This document shows, piece after piece, positions 23,546 to 33,660 of a DNA stretch of 64,000 nucleotides. The DNA comes from Amphiura filiformis (Eukaryota; Echinodermata; Ophiuroidea; Amphilepidida; Amphiuridae). A program made the translations under genes and the position numbers. The stretch spans positions 78,556,713 to 78,620,712 of the forward strand of contig NC_092628.1 in NCBI RefSeq assembly GCF_039555335.1. The letters run 5' to 3'. The notes below the pieces were generated by a model. That model was not told where the DNA came from. It was given only the letters and a program-made list of their open reading frames with translations, and did not search any database. The stretch's first letter is position 1. Each line of letters starts with the position of its first letter.

Positions 23546-24272
23546 TCTATACTAATAAAATAATAAGCGGTCTCTATCTGTCTATCTGTCTATCTGTGTA
23601 TCTGTGTATCTGTGTATCTATCTATCTATCTGTCTGTCTGTCCGGCTATGCGTTTCGCCGCACTTCAACGCATCGTGCTGAAATTTAGGATATAGATAGG
23701 TCTTGGGAAAAGCATGTTGGCCATGTGGTTTTCAAGGTCATCGGAGGTCAAGGTCAAAGGTCAAAATTTCAAACTTTGTCCGATCGGGCCCAAACTTGGT
23801 GGGTGGGATCCTTGATACGAGGGAATATAATGCGTGAAATAAAATCGAGGTCAACCGAGGTCAAAGGTCATTACGGAGGGTCAAATTTTAAACTTTGCCT
23901 GATCGGGCTCAAACTTGGTGGGTCGAAACCTTCGTATGAGGGGAGCATGAAAAACATTATATGGAGGTCATCCGAGGTTAAAGGTCAAAGGTCATGGATG
24001 TCAAACTTTGTCCTATCGGGCTCAAACTTGGTGGGTGGAATCCTTGATACGAGGGGAATATATGTGCAAAACAAAATTGAGGTCAACCGAGGTCAAAGGT
24101 CATGTAGGGGCTAAATTTAAACTTTGCCCTATGAGCTTAAACTTGATAGGTGGAATCCTTCGTATGAGGGGAGCATGAAAAAATTACACCAAGGTCATCT
24201 GGGGTCAAACAGTATGGCTATCATGCCAGTGCTCTCACAGCATCAGGGCTCTCACAGCTGCAGGTGCACTAG
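23546..24272 (+). mobile_element. Helitron-like non-autonomous insertion
   Basis: It begins TCTATACTAATAAAATAATA after an A and ends CTAG before a T, which fits Helitron insertion A|TC...CTRR|T. CTATCTGT tandem units follow the 5' end, then four diverged AGGTCAAAGGTCA / CAAACTTGGTGGG modules of about 120 bp. A strong 3' hairpin is not obvious. It lies inside the LINE 3' UTR. Confidence 0.5.
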
Positions 24273-24307
24273 TAATACCAGAAAAAAAGGCATAAAAACA
24301 GCAACAA

Positions 24308-24745
24308 TCAGTACAAGTGAGTTTTTAGGTTACTCTTGAAACTATCTACAGTGGGGGAAACTCTGATGTTTAAAGGGATGTTGTTCCACAGTTTGGGTCC
24401 CTGTACACTGAAAGACCTATCACCAATTAATCTGTTGCTCCTGGGGACAACTAGACGAGTTGCGTCTAACGCCGAGCGTAAACCCTCTCTGGTTGGGATA
24501 TAGATCGTCAAACAATCAGACAGGTAGATTGGTGACAGATCATTCAGTGACTTGTAGATGTATAAGAGGATTTTGAACATGATGCGTTTTTCGATGGGTA
24601 GCCAGTGGAGGGAGTCAAGAAGCTCGGATGACGAGTAGCGGCGAGGGACTTGGAATACAATGCGAGCAGCTCTGTTCTGTAAACGCTGGAGACGAGCAAT
24701 ATCGGTAGACCTACAACCAGATAGAAGAGCATTAGCGTAGTCTAA
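24308..24745 (-). pseudogene. Reverse-transcriptase C-terminal fragment of a LINE
   Basis: On the minus strand the frame reads LDYANALLSGC, then RLQNRAARIV, LLDSLHWLPIEKRI, FKILLYIYKSLNDLSPIYL and finally PKLWNNIPLNIR with SFKSNLKTHLY before the stop at 24308-24310. This order is the usual C-terminal end of ORF2 in CR1/L2/Rex-type non-LTR retrotransposons in animals. The catalytic FxDD core and the endonuclease are absent, because the copy is truncated at 24745 where minisatellite begins. It cannot move on its own. Confidence 0.75.
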
Positions 24746-24857
24746 TTGATATGGCCATTGAAGGAATAAATATCTACTGCTGATATTGGTATTGTAGACA
24801 TATTACTGATATTGTGCTTAATGGAGTAGCTATCTATTGCTGAGTGATATTGGTATG
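24746..24857 (+). repeat. 34-bp minisatellite, continued
   Basis: Forward units between the LINE fragment and a foldback insertion. Confidence 0.8.
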
Positions 24858-24869
24858 AATAACGTAGCT

Positions 24870-25109
24870 AGAAGCATGGATTGGACTCTGTCATGTTTGA
24901 CATTTGCTTAAAAAGTTACATTTTTCAGAGTCTTGTAGCGACGTAGCTTGCGACACCATCACGGCGTCTTCATTCAGCGTGGCAATCCTCCGGTGGTCGT
25001 GTGACCGGAGGATTGTAAACAAAACATCACTACGCTGAATGAAGACGCCGTGATGGTGTCGCAACGTCGCTGCTCAATGAAGACTCTGAAAAGGGTAACT
25101 TTTTAAGCA
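24870..25109. mobile_element. Foldback insertion with 12-bp direct repeats
   Basis: AATAACGTAGCT lies at 24858-24869 and 25110-25121. A 33-nt spacer precedes the left arm (from 24903, TTTGCTTAAAAAGTTAC); the right arm ends at 25111. The arms are about 100 bp with a few indels, including GCGACACCATCACGGCGTCT and its complement. The centre is CCTCCGGT...ACCGGAGG. Confidence 0.7.
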
Positions 25110-25121
25110 AATAACGTAGCT

Positions 25122-26121
25122 GTCTATCGCTGTTGGTATTGTATCTACTGCGGAGATGATACTTGTATTGATGAAGTAGCTATCTACTGCTGATACTGGT
25201 CTTGATGAAGTAGCTATCTACTGACGACAGTGGTATTGATGAAGTAGCTATCTACTGCTGCATGATATTGGTATTGACGTAGTAGCTAACTACTGCTGAT
25301 ACTGGTAGGCCTATTGATGAATTTGCTATCTACTGCTGATACTGGTATTGATGAAGTAGCTATCTACTGCTGATATTGGTATTGACGTAGTAGCTATCTA
25401 CTGCTGATACTGGTAGGCCTATTGATGGAGTAGCTATCACTGCTGATACTAGTATTGATGAAGTAGCTATATATACGGCTGATAATGGTATTGATGAATA
25501 GCTATCTAGGCTACTGATGATATTGGTATTGATGAAGTAACTATCTACTGCTGATACTGGTATTGATGAAGTAGCCATCTACTGCTGATATTGGTATTGA
25601 CGTAGTAGCTATCAACTGCTGATACTGGTAGGCATATTGATGAAGTAGCTATCTTCTGCTGATATTGGTATTGATAAAGTATCTATCTACTGCCGATAGT
25701 GGTATTAATTAAGTAGTTTTCTACTATACTGATATGGCTATTGATGAAGTAGCCATCTAGTGCTGATATAGGTATTGCTGTTGGTATTTTATCTACTGCT
25801 GATATTGGTATTGATGAAGTAGCTATCTATACTGCTGATATTGGTATTGATAAAGTAGTTATCTACTGCTGATATGGCCATTGAGGAGGTAGCTTAAATG
25901 AGGTAACTATCTAGTGCTCATAGTCATAGTAGCTATCTCTTCTGGTATTGGTATTGATGGTGTATAGCTACTGCTGATATCTGTATTGATGAAGTAATTA
26001 TCTATTGCTGACGTTTGTATTGATCAAGTAGCTATCTACGTCTGATGTTGATATTGTATCTACTGATATACTGGTATTGATAAAGTAGCATATGCTGATA
26101 CTGGTATTGATAAAGTAGCTG
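25122..26121 (+). repeat. 34-bp minisatellite, continued
   Basis: Forward units, some with GGCCTA insertions as in the reverse array at 9.1-10.5 kb. Confidence 0.9.
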
Positions 26122-26814
26122 CCCAGCAAACACAAAACGTTTTCGACATCATTCGCAAAAGGATATAAAAGGTTGCCAGAAAACGTTTAAATGTCGGGTT
26201 ATATAAAGGGTACATTAATGGTATAAAACGTTTTCATAACATTAAATAACATTTGTTGGTAATTTACTGCACAGCAAATACAAATGTTTTACAGAAAACA
26301 TTTAAATGTCGGGTTATATAAAGGGTATAAAAACGTTTTAATAACATTCCAAAAACATTTTTGAAAAATTGGTACAAATCATTCTAAACAGAATGTTATT
26401 TTGGGGTTGAAAAATATTTTGCAAAAAATGTTTGCCCAAAATATTTACAATAACGTTTTTAAAATGTTTTCACGACCTTTATATAACCCGACATTTAAAT
26501 GTTATTAAAACGTTTTGTAAAAAACATTTTACGAACATTTCTGTGTTTGCTGGGTTCAAATATTTTAACATAATGTTATTTAAGTGTTGACAAAATATTT
26601 GGCCAAAAATGTTTGCAAAAATAGTTTACAATGACATTTCGAAAACATTTTTAAAATTATTGTTGTAGTGTGTTTTCATACAAAACGTTTTAAAACGATT
26701 TTATGACCTTTATATAACCCGACATTTTAATGTTATTAAAACGTTTTTACCTAAACCAAAACCCAACATATAACTTATTTAAGACGATTTAAAAACGTTT
26801 TTGTGTTTGCTGGG
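26122..26814. mobile_element. CCCAGCAAACA-family MITE
   Basis: The ends CCCAGCAAACACAAAACG and TTTTTGTGTTTGCTGGG are inverted. The inside repeats AAACGTTTTAATAACATT and ATATAACCCGACATTTAAAT many times in both orientations, with internal partial ends near 26271 and 26550. It interrupts GTAGCTG-TCTAC of the minisatellite with a 2-bp TG duplication. No ORF. Confidence 0.75.
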
Positions 26815-27045
26815 TGTCTACTATAATTGATATTGATGAAGTAGCTGGCTGATTCTGATGTTGGTATTGATGAAGTGGCTACTGCTGATTTTGGCATTAA
26901 TGAAGTAGCTATCTAATGCTGATATTGGCATTGGTGCAGTAACTGCATACTGCTGATATTGGTATTGGTGAAAGTAGCTATTATCTTCTGCTGAAATTGG
27001 TATTGAAGAGGTAGTCTACTGTATACTGCTGATATTGGCATTGGT
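26815..27045 (+). repeat. 34-bp minisatellite, degenerate end
   Basis: Diverged forward units fade out at about 27045. Confidence 0.75.
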
Positions 27046-28504
27046 GTGCGCAAATATCCTAGTAAAATTGGAATAAAAATAAAAACACTCGTCTCCCTCT
27101 AAATTATAATGCTTCCGCCGCCACTGCCTGTTTCAAATGTTTTAGAATTTGGTCACTCATGGTGATAAAACTGGGGCGAGTATGTATATGGCCAGTTTGC
27201 ATGCGTGGGGTGAGTTCAGCTGTAACTGTGACTTAATTCCGACTGAGCTTTCATTGACAAAAACATCAACCCCATAGTGCCCACTTATAAAAGCTTATAA
27301 AAAAATACGTTTCAAAACACCCTTGTTGGTTTTGAAATTTCGAATATTGGCGCTTAACATCCATACCAAATAGAAAATTGAATATACCCTACTCCGCCCG
27401 TTTTCAAGATTACATCATAATCGAATTGTACTTCAGCATGGTCATAGTTGAAACAAATGATTTCTTTGTTATACCGGCGTGTATATCTTAGGGTTATCAA
27501 GCAACCATATTTGAAAAATATTGGAAAAGAAAGAATGCATCCTTAATGTTTATATCCTTCAGGAATTTCAAACGTGCCCCTATTAATTTTGTTGCGCACT
27601 TCATCTGCTTACAACCCGGTGCTGCGCGATGATCCCGTTGCCATGAAAAACCAGTGGTTCATCACGTTTTGACCGTGACAGAGTCGTAGTATACTATGAT
27701 ATCATGGTGATAGTACTTATATACACTCGGTGTGCATTGAGGTTAATTTGCATGTTGGTATTTTCGTATTTGCATAATGTTAGGAGAAAATAACCCGTTC
27801 ATTTGATGAAGGTATCCAAGGCTGTATTTAACAGATTGGTACTGGCGTCTGCTCCGGATTGATACTTGCATGGGATCTGTGTTTAGGGCTTAGGGGCTCT
27901 CATTTTCTTCGGAAAGGGGTGGGTCCCAATTATACGGAGGGGGGGGGGGGGTTTTAAAGAAAAACAAATTGATGACCAAAATATAGAGAGTCACAAATGA
28001 CCACAGATAGTGTGTTTAATTTATTCAAAAGACTGATTTCAATAAAATTTTAGCGTAGGGGTAAGTAGGTGTATCGGTGAGGGGGGGGGGGGGGGGTCGC
28101 AATTTCATTGACGCTCACTTTTTGTAAATTTGGATCCCCCCCATCCAAAGAAAATTCTAGCCATAGGTGGTATAATATTTAGGCCTACTTTCGTTTGTTT
28201 GTTTAAATGGTCGTTCCGTGCGAGACACGCTTGGGTCTTGATATGACCAAGCTCAAACAAAATGTTGAAGCCAGGGCTAAAGAGCATTGGCCTACAGAAA
28301 AATAGGAGGCACGTGTGTTTTGGGCATCTTGCAATATTATACTTCATAAAAGGCACAGAAAAACAATAGGAAAACGGTGGCAAATAGTATGCACAATTTC
28401 CTGCTCGCTGTTGTCACGTTTTAGACAATATTTCAGTGTTTTTTAAACTATGCCACAGAATTAAGCCTATGCGGTTTCCAAATTCCAAAATGATCTGGCC
28501 TGTC
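27046..28504. other. Stretch without recognised gene
   Basis: Mostly unique sequence with two poly-G runs (about 27941-27952 and 28081-28096) in the style of decayed interspersed repeats. The 92-codon minus ORF at 28105-28383 has no recognisable domain. Confidence 0.5.
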
Positions 28505-29530
28505 ATTGTGTGTCAGGTAATGGATGGGGGCATTTTAAAGGTACGCGGCCCTACATGGGTTTCAGGGGGTTGGTTTGGAGTTTAAAGGGTACATGTTGGA
28601 GTTTCGTAGATGTCATGGGGTTTAAGGGCATGTGTTGTGGTTTACAGCTACAGGTACAGGTTGGGGATTTAGGGCAGGGCCTTCATATTGGGGTTTAAGG
28701 GTAGGCCTACAGGTTGGGTTTGGGTTTTAAAGGCAAGCCTGACTTTAGGTTAGAGTTTTAAAGGTACATATGTTGGGGTTAGGCCTACGTATAGGTCTAC
28801 AGTTTGGGGACAAGGGCCTACATGTTGGGGTTTAGGGAACTACGGGGTAGGCCTACAGGTTGGGTTTGGGTTTAAAGGGCAGGTCTGACTTGTGGGAGTT
28901 TTAAGGTACACGTACATGTTGGGGTTTAAGGGTAAATGTTGGGCTCTAAGGGTATGCCTACGTTTGGGGGTTAAGGGTACGTGTCGGGGTTTAAGGGTAC
29001 ATGCGGTTGGGCTTTAAGGGTACATGTTTGTATGTTGGGTTTCAGGGACTGGTTGGGGTTCAAGGCAGTTCAGGTTGGGTTTAAGGATAGGCCTTGGCCT
29101 ACGTGTTGGGGTTTAAAGGTGCAGTTTGGGGAATAATGGTACCTACGTGTTGGGGTTTAAGGGTAGGCCTACAGGTTGGGTTTGGGTTTAAAGGGTAGGT
29201 CTGACTTGTTGGACATATAGGTACATATAGTTTGGGGACCAGGGCCTACATGTTGGGGGTTAAGGAAGGGTACAGATAGGTTGGGTTTGGGTTTAAAGGT
29301 TAGGGCTAACTTGTTGGGAATTTTAAAGGTACATGTTTGGGTTTAAGGGTAAGTGTTGGGGTTTAAGGTTAGTCCTGCGTTTTGGAGGTTAAGGGTACGT
29401 GTTAGGGTTTAAGGGTACAAGTAGTTAGGCTTTAAGGGTACGTGTTTGTTGGGTTTAAGGGTACTGTTTGGGGTTTAAGGTAATTCAGGTTGGGTTTTTA
29501 GGGTACGGATTCTAGGTTTAATGGCATGTT
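28505..29530 (+). repeat. G-rich degenerate minisatellite
   Basis: Irregular units of about 20-35 bp built from TTGGGGTTTAAGGGTA, TAGGCCTACAGGTTGGG and similar. The plus strand is strongly G-skewed with many GGG/GGGG runs. ORFs inside it are by-products of repetition. Confidence 0.8.
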
Positions 29531-30059
29531 GGGGATGGGCTGGGTTTTCATTTGTATCCATCAATTTTGTTTGTGGTAGTCATAGTACTTCCATTGGCCT
29601 CCAAACACCCATTATTGATCTGATATATTGCTTCCTTCTTGAATGCCTGTCTTTAACAAGTTTGGATGGTCACTTTCTCTTTGAATTTCAATTAACAATA
29701 CATTCCACATTTATTTATGAAATGTTTGTAATTTAAACCAAAATTCATGACTTTTCAAGGCAGTACAGGACACGCATTATGAAAGCACAAGCCTTACGAA
29801 ACTACAACGCTGAAAGTGGTTTTGGAATAACATAATTATTTTTGATTTAGCAAACACATAACACATTTTATGATTTAGAATTAATTATTTGTGAAGATTT
29901 CATGATAGTGACCCAATAGTGATGTCAAAAATAGACATATCACATCCAGTCTCCTCCCTGAACCTTTCCATGATTTTTGTGCCTTTTTCAAAAAAAAAAA
30001 TATGTCATGAATTTTGCCGACATATTGCAACACTGGTGAATATATTTATAACCCTGATG
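29531..30059. other. Stretch without recognised gene
   Basis: AT-rich flank of the LTR element. A 71-codon ORF from 29521 shows no domain. Confidence 0.5.
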
Positions 30060-30063
30060 ATAG

Positions 30064-32629
30064 TGTAAAAGAATGGGCGTTCCGAGCGGTCGGCGCGTGG
30101 GCTGGTTATTTAAAACCAAATTTAGATTGAGGCAAAAATAATCATTACAAATATTTACACTCTAGAAATTGGCTAGTTTTAGCGTGGTTTTACACCAAAA
30201 CATTTTCGTGCACATAGACAAATATTAAAACAAAGATAAATCCAAAATGTAAACAGTGTCATATCTGAAGTAAAATTTTGGATCACTTCAAAGCTGCAAA
30301 ACTATTTTGAACAGACATTAAGATAAACAAACAAAACAAACCTTTTCTTTCCACAAACAAGACAAAAGTATATATCACAAGTTCATATCACAAATAAAAG
30401 CAATTTATAGTCCGATTTTTCAGTCAAAAGTCAGTATAAAATGAATTCTGTATATTTTATAGTTCAGCATGTTATTAACTGGTCTCTGGCATATATTTAT
30501 AGTGGCGAAGATGAAAATCGTGAAACAAATGTCCTCCAGACCGGAATAGAGTTTTTAGATTCTGATGATACCCGTTGTGGTTCAGGTTCACGATGATAGT
30601 CATTTGCCTTAGAAGAAATATAATTGCACGGAGTACGAGAGGAGATGGGCATCCCAGATAGCGGAGTTGATATGTCCAAATTCAGTTGTTGTGATGAATC
30701 CATGGGCCTACATGTACACTTGTCTACAGCTGGGGTGGGTGAAGTGCTTAGAACTTCAACTGGTGAACTTGATATTGAGAGTTGTATATTTTTGCACACT
30801 GATGATCCATTTGGAGGAATTGTTTTGGCATGTTTAGTGGGTAATTTACTACCAGTGACACAATTGCCATCACGTCCAGTTATATTTACTGCTTCTGAAG
30901 TCCTTCCTGAAACACTGATAATGTCAAAGACAATAATTTCACCTTGTCCAACACTGGCACGCTTGTGTCTAGGGTTCGGTTTAGCAATTCCTGATTTATG
31001 AATAAAAATGTCTTCTGCATTGTCTGTTCTGGTAACAAATCCGTACCCTTTAGTCACGTTAAACCATTTCACAGTTCCCTCAACATTTGTTGCAATTATT
31101 GATACAGGTGTATTATCAGGTGAGGTAGAAACATTTGAAGTCGAAGAAACATTCACTGTCTTTGGATTCTTGCATTTGCAAGGCTGCTGATGCACACGTT
31201 TATTTTCCAGTTCTTTAACTTTGCTTTCCAGTTGCTGTAATCTCTTTAATAAAGTCTCCATTGTAAAAACTGATGTTGATATAAAACGATACTACTTGGT
31301 GATAAAATGAAGAATAATACAGATGACACAGAGCTATTTGTTGACAACAATATATTTATTTTATATGAAAAGTCCTCAAATGCAAAGTGGTGGAGGTGGT
31401 CTAGCAAGGAGCTGGCATGTTGGAGACCAGAGCTAGACTGACAAAACATCCCAGGTCAAAAACAAAGGGAGCATTATGCTAATTATTAAATCTCTACTAC
31501 GAATTTAATTATCACCAAAACACACAATAACAATAGGCACTGAGTGGCATTGACCTTGTTAAAGAGATGGGTGACCTATGCAAATAAGAGCAAACATGAA
31601 ACTGGAAAGTGGAAAGGTCAACTTACATTACATAATCAGTTTCCAGGCAGAGAACATTATTATGGGATAGCACATGTCTTAAAGCATGACTGGGGTATTG
31701 ATGTAAACAAACCTTGACTGAACTTGGAACAACTCATGCATTTTTGAGGAAAGAAACACAAATAATTTGCAATACAAGTAAACTTTCAAAATGAAAACAA
31801 CATTTGTCACTTCCAACACATTTATGAGGAAGTATACCTTGATTAATAAGATGACACAAAATAATAGATAAATTAAGATCAGGTGATGACCTTAATAAAA
31901 AGTTTCTAAATTTAGAAATGTTGTCACTTTGTAGAACATTTTTAAGTCCTACCATAATCATGTCTTTCATAATGACATATCCAAACAACAAAACTAATAA
32001 ACTTTCAAAATATCAAAAACAAAACAATACATAATCAAATTCTGCTGATTGCTATGAGTATTAATTAAATAAATTGGTTGTGTACACAATTAGATCAATA
32101 TTTTTAATGATCCTCAACCAAAAACAATCATAAACCTTTCAGCCAAACAAAATAATATTAATTAGTGACCAAAGTTGATGACCTTACGAATTTACACTAA
32201 GGGCGCATACTACCAAAAACTTTTCAGGGCACATAACACTATAATAACATAAAAATAATACACATCAAGAAACAGCTGATCGTTAACAATGCCGGGTATT
32301 ACATGATTGCACAAATGGTGGATTTGACACCATGCGAAAAGATAAATAAACAGGAAAATTTGGCAAGTACAAGACATGTCCTTTAGCAGCCCTATTAATT
32401 TTGCGGGAAGAGATCATTAAGATTTTTCAGGCAGACCACACAGAAAATGACCAAGTTTAATGATTGGCGGAGCTTACTTCTCCCTAAACACAGGCTAGTC
32501 CTCTTTAAAAATCATACTGCAGTCACACTCATGCAGTTCCTTTAATTCGTTATCTAAATTAACCGTCAAAATTCCGTGCGAAAAAATACCCTACATTTGT
32601 CTTAATTACTCAGCCCAAATTTTGTTACA
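30064..32629 (-). repeat. 3' LTR (2566 bp), minus orientation
   Basis: On the minus strand it begins TGTAACAAAATTTGGGCTG and ends CCATTCTTTTACA. It contains the cold-shock ORF at 30497-31261. A TATAAAATAAATATA-like box lies about 100 nt before the ORF start (about 31351-31366). Confidence 0.85.
30497..31261 (-). CDS. Coiled-coil plus cold-shock (Y-box type) domain protein, in the 3' LTR
   Basis: 254 codons from ATG at 31259-31261. Residues 1-22 form a heptad-like coiled coil (METLLKRLQQLESKVKELEN). A CKC motif lies at 28-30. A cold-shock domain spans about residues 60-130: EGTVKWFNVTKGYGFVTR carries RNP1 (KGYGFV) and DIFIHKS carries RNP2; KPNPRHKRASVGQGE and EAVNITG match the loop and last strands of metazoan Y-box proteins. 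The remaining 120 residues are Ser/Pro-rich with a second C-x-C (KCTC) and no domain I recognise. Y-box domains bind single-stranded RNA and DNA; binding of the element's RNA is my inference. The whole ORF is inside an LTR, so the same protein is encoded twice. Alternative: a captured host gene no longer translated, but an intact frame in both copies argues for recent function. Confidence 0.85.
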   Translation of the reverse strand: METLLKRLQQLESKVKELENKRVHQQPCKCKNPKTVNVSSTSNVSTSPDNTPVSIIATNVEGTVKWFNVTKGYGFVTRTDNAEDIFIHKSGIAKPNPRHKRASVGQGEIIVFDIISVSGRTSEAVNITGRDGNCVTGSKLPTKHAKTIPPNGSSVCKNIQLSISSSPVEVLSTSPTPAVDKCTCRPMDSSQQLNLDISTPLSGMPISSRTPCNYISSKANDYHREPEPQRVSSESKNSIPVWRTFVSRFSSSPL

Positions 32630-32645
32630 GAGCCCCCACCGAAGA
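32630..32645 (-). promoter_or_regulatory. Candidate polypurine tract
   Basis: On the minus strand GGTGGGGGCTC directly precedes the 3' LTR start TGTAACA. It is G-rich but interrupted by pyrimidines, so it is a weak match. Confidence 0.4.
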
Positions 32646-33639
32646 CGATGCCGCCCCGGCATAAAGGCTGACATCAACAAAAAGAGACAAAATTTGGGCT
32701 GCTACACATCCTGTAACTTAAAAAAAATGGGTTAAGCAAAACAAGAGTTAACGATCAGTGTTATGACATAATAATGATTAATACAAGTACCGGCGCCGAT
32801 ACACAATAATAAATGAGCACATACAAACATGTTGCATAAGCATAAGTATAGTTGCTTCATAACACAAAAGTGAGTCTATCTTTAGCTCAGTTGCATTTAC
32901 ATTGTCTCTCATGATCTCCCACATGTATGCCCCATGTCCTTTGGTTACCGCTACTGTCTTTCAAACTTTTCACTGCCATAGGCTTACTATATCTTCCACT
33001 TCTTTTAACTTTTTCACTCCTGTACCACGTCGACAACATTTCTTCACAATGTACCCATGATCTGCCATAGCAAATAACCCTTCCTTGCGTGACGGGCGGC
33101 CCCGGCCGGTGACCGCATGCGATCACTCTCCAATACAATACGAATACCGGTACTTCTAGTGTCCTTTTTACTTTTTAGTATCAATCCATGGCCAGGGATC
33201 CACGGTATTGATTATCCACTCTTCGATGCCAACATTTGTGATTGTGGTACGTAGCACACACTCTTAAGTCTTCTTCTGAAGTGCAGATGCGACAATGTTT
33301 AAACTATTTATTGTTCGTCATCTGACAAAGCTATCTAGCAGGCTCACTATTAGATCTATTACTGGCTCAGAACCATTTTTACCAAAGTCAATTTCTTCAG
33401 CACAAGGCCTCCAGTATTTCAAAGAACTTGCTCCCTAAATGGCAACAATTTACGGAGTCCTGCAGTATTGGCGTACAATCTCTCTGCTACCAGCGGTACA
33501 TGAGAATATATACTTTTTTTAAAAACCAATGTCACTTCATGCAATGCAAAACAACATGTTCATTATTTGACAGTACTTTCACAAACATTTTTCAATCCAA
33601 ACACATGCATAAAATCCAACATACCAAAACCTCCAAATC

Positions 33640-33657
33640 ATCCCACTCCTGACACCA
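33640..33657 (-). promoter_or_regulatory. Primer-binding site, tRNA-Leu type
   Basis: The plus strand reads ATCCCACTCCTGACACCA, the 3' end of an animal tRNA-Leu including CCA. Its complement is therefore an 18-nt primer-binding site, three bases from the 5' LTR (33661). This is the expected place in a minus-strand LTR element. Confidence 0.85.
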
Positions 33658-33660
33658 TTT

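Larger units (their letters stand above)
23456..24745 (-). mobile_element. 5'-truncated LINE (CR1/L2-like) in the minisatellite
   Basis: In minus orientation it has a C-terminal reverse-transcriptase ORF fragment, a 3' UTR and an (ATT)n-type tail (plus-strand ATAATAATAATAATAA at 23454-23472). Such microsatellite tails and 5' truncation are typical of CR1/L2-group LINEs. The 3' UTR is interrupted by the insert at 23546-24272. Confidence 0.7.
32630..33660 (-). other. Internal region of the LTR element (no gag-pol)
   Basis: 1031 bp with no credible protein gene. The longest minus frame (32887-33138, 83 codons) has no retroviral motif. ACAAAATTTGGGCTG at about 32687-32701 is an inverted copy of the adjacent LTR end. 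Confidence 0.7.

Noticed and set aside
30624-31001. 125-codon plus ORF (also at 34222-34599)
   Set aside because: Antisense to the cold-shock ORF, with no domain of its own.
32887-33138. 83-codon ORF in the LTR internal region as a gag remnant
   Set aside because: No zinc knuckle, protease or capsid-like feature.
33640-33657. tRNA-Leu gene
   Set aside because: Only the last 18 nt of a tRNA including CCA are present; its position next to an LTR marks it as a primer-binding site.
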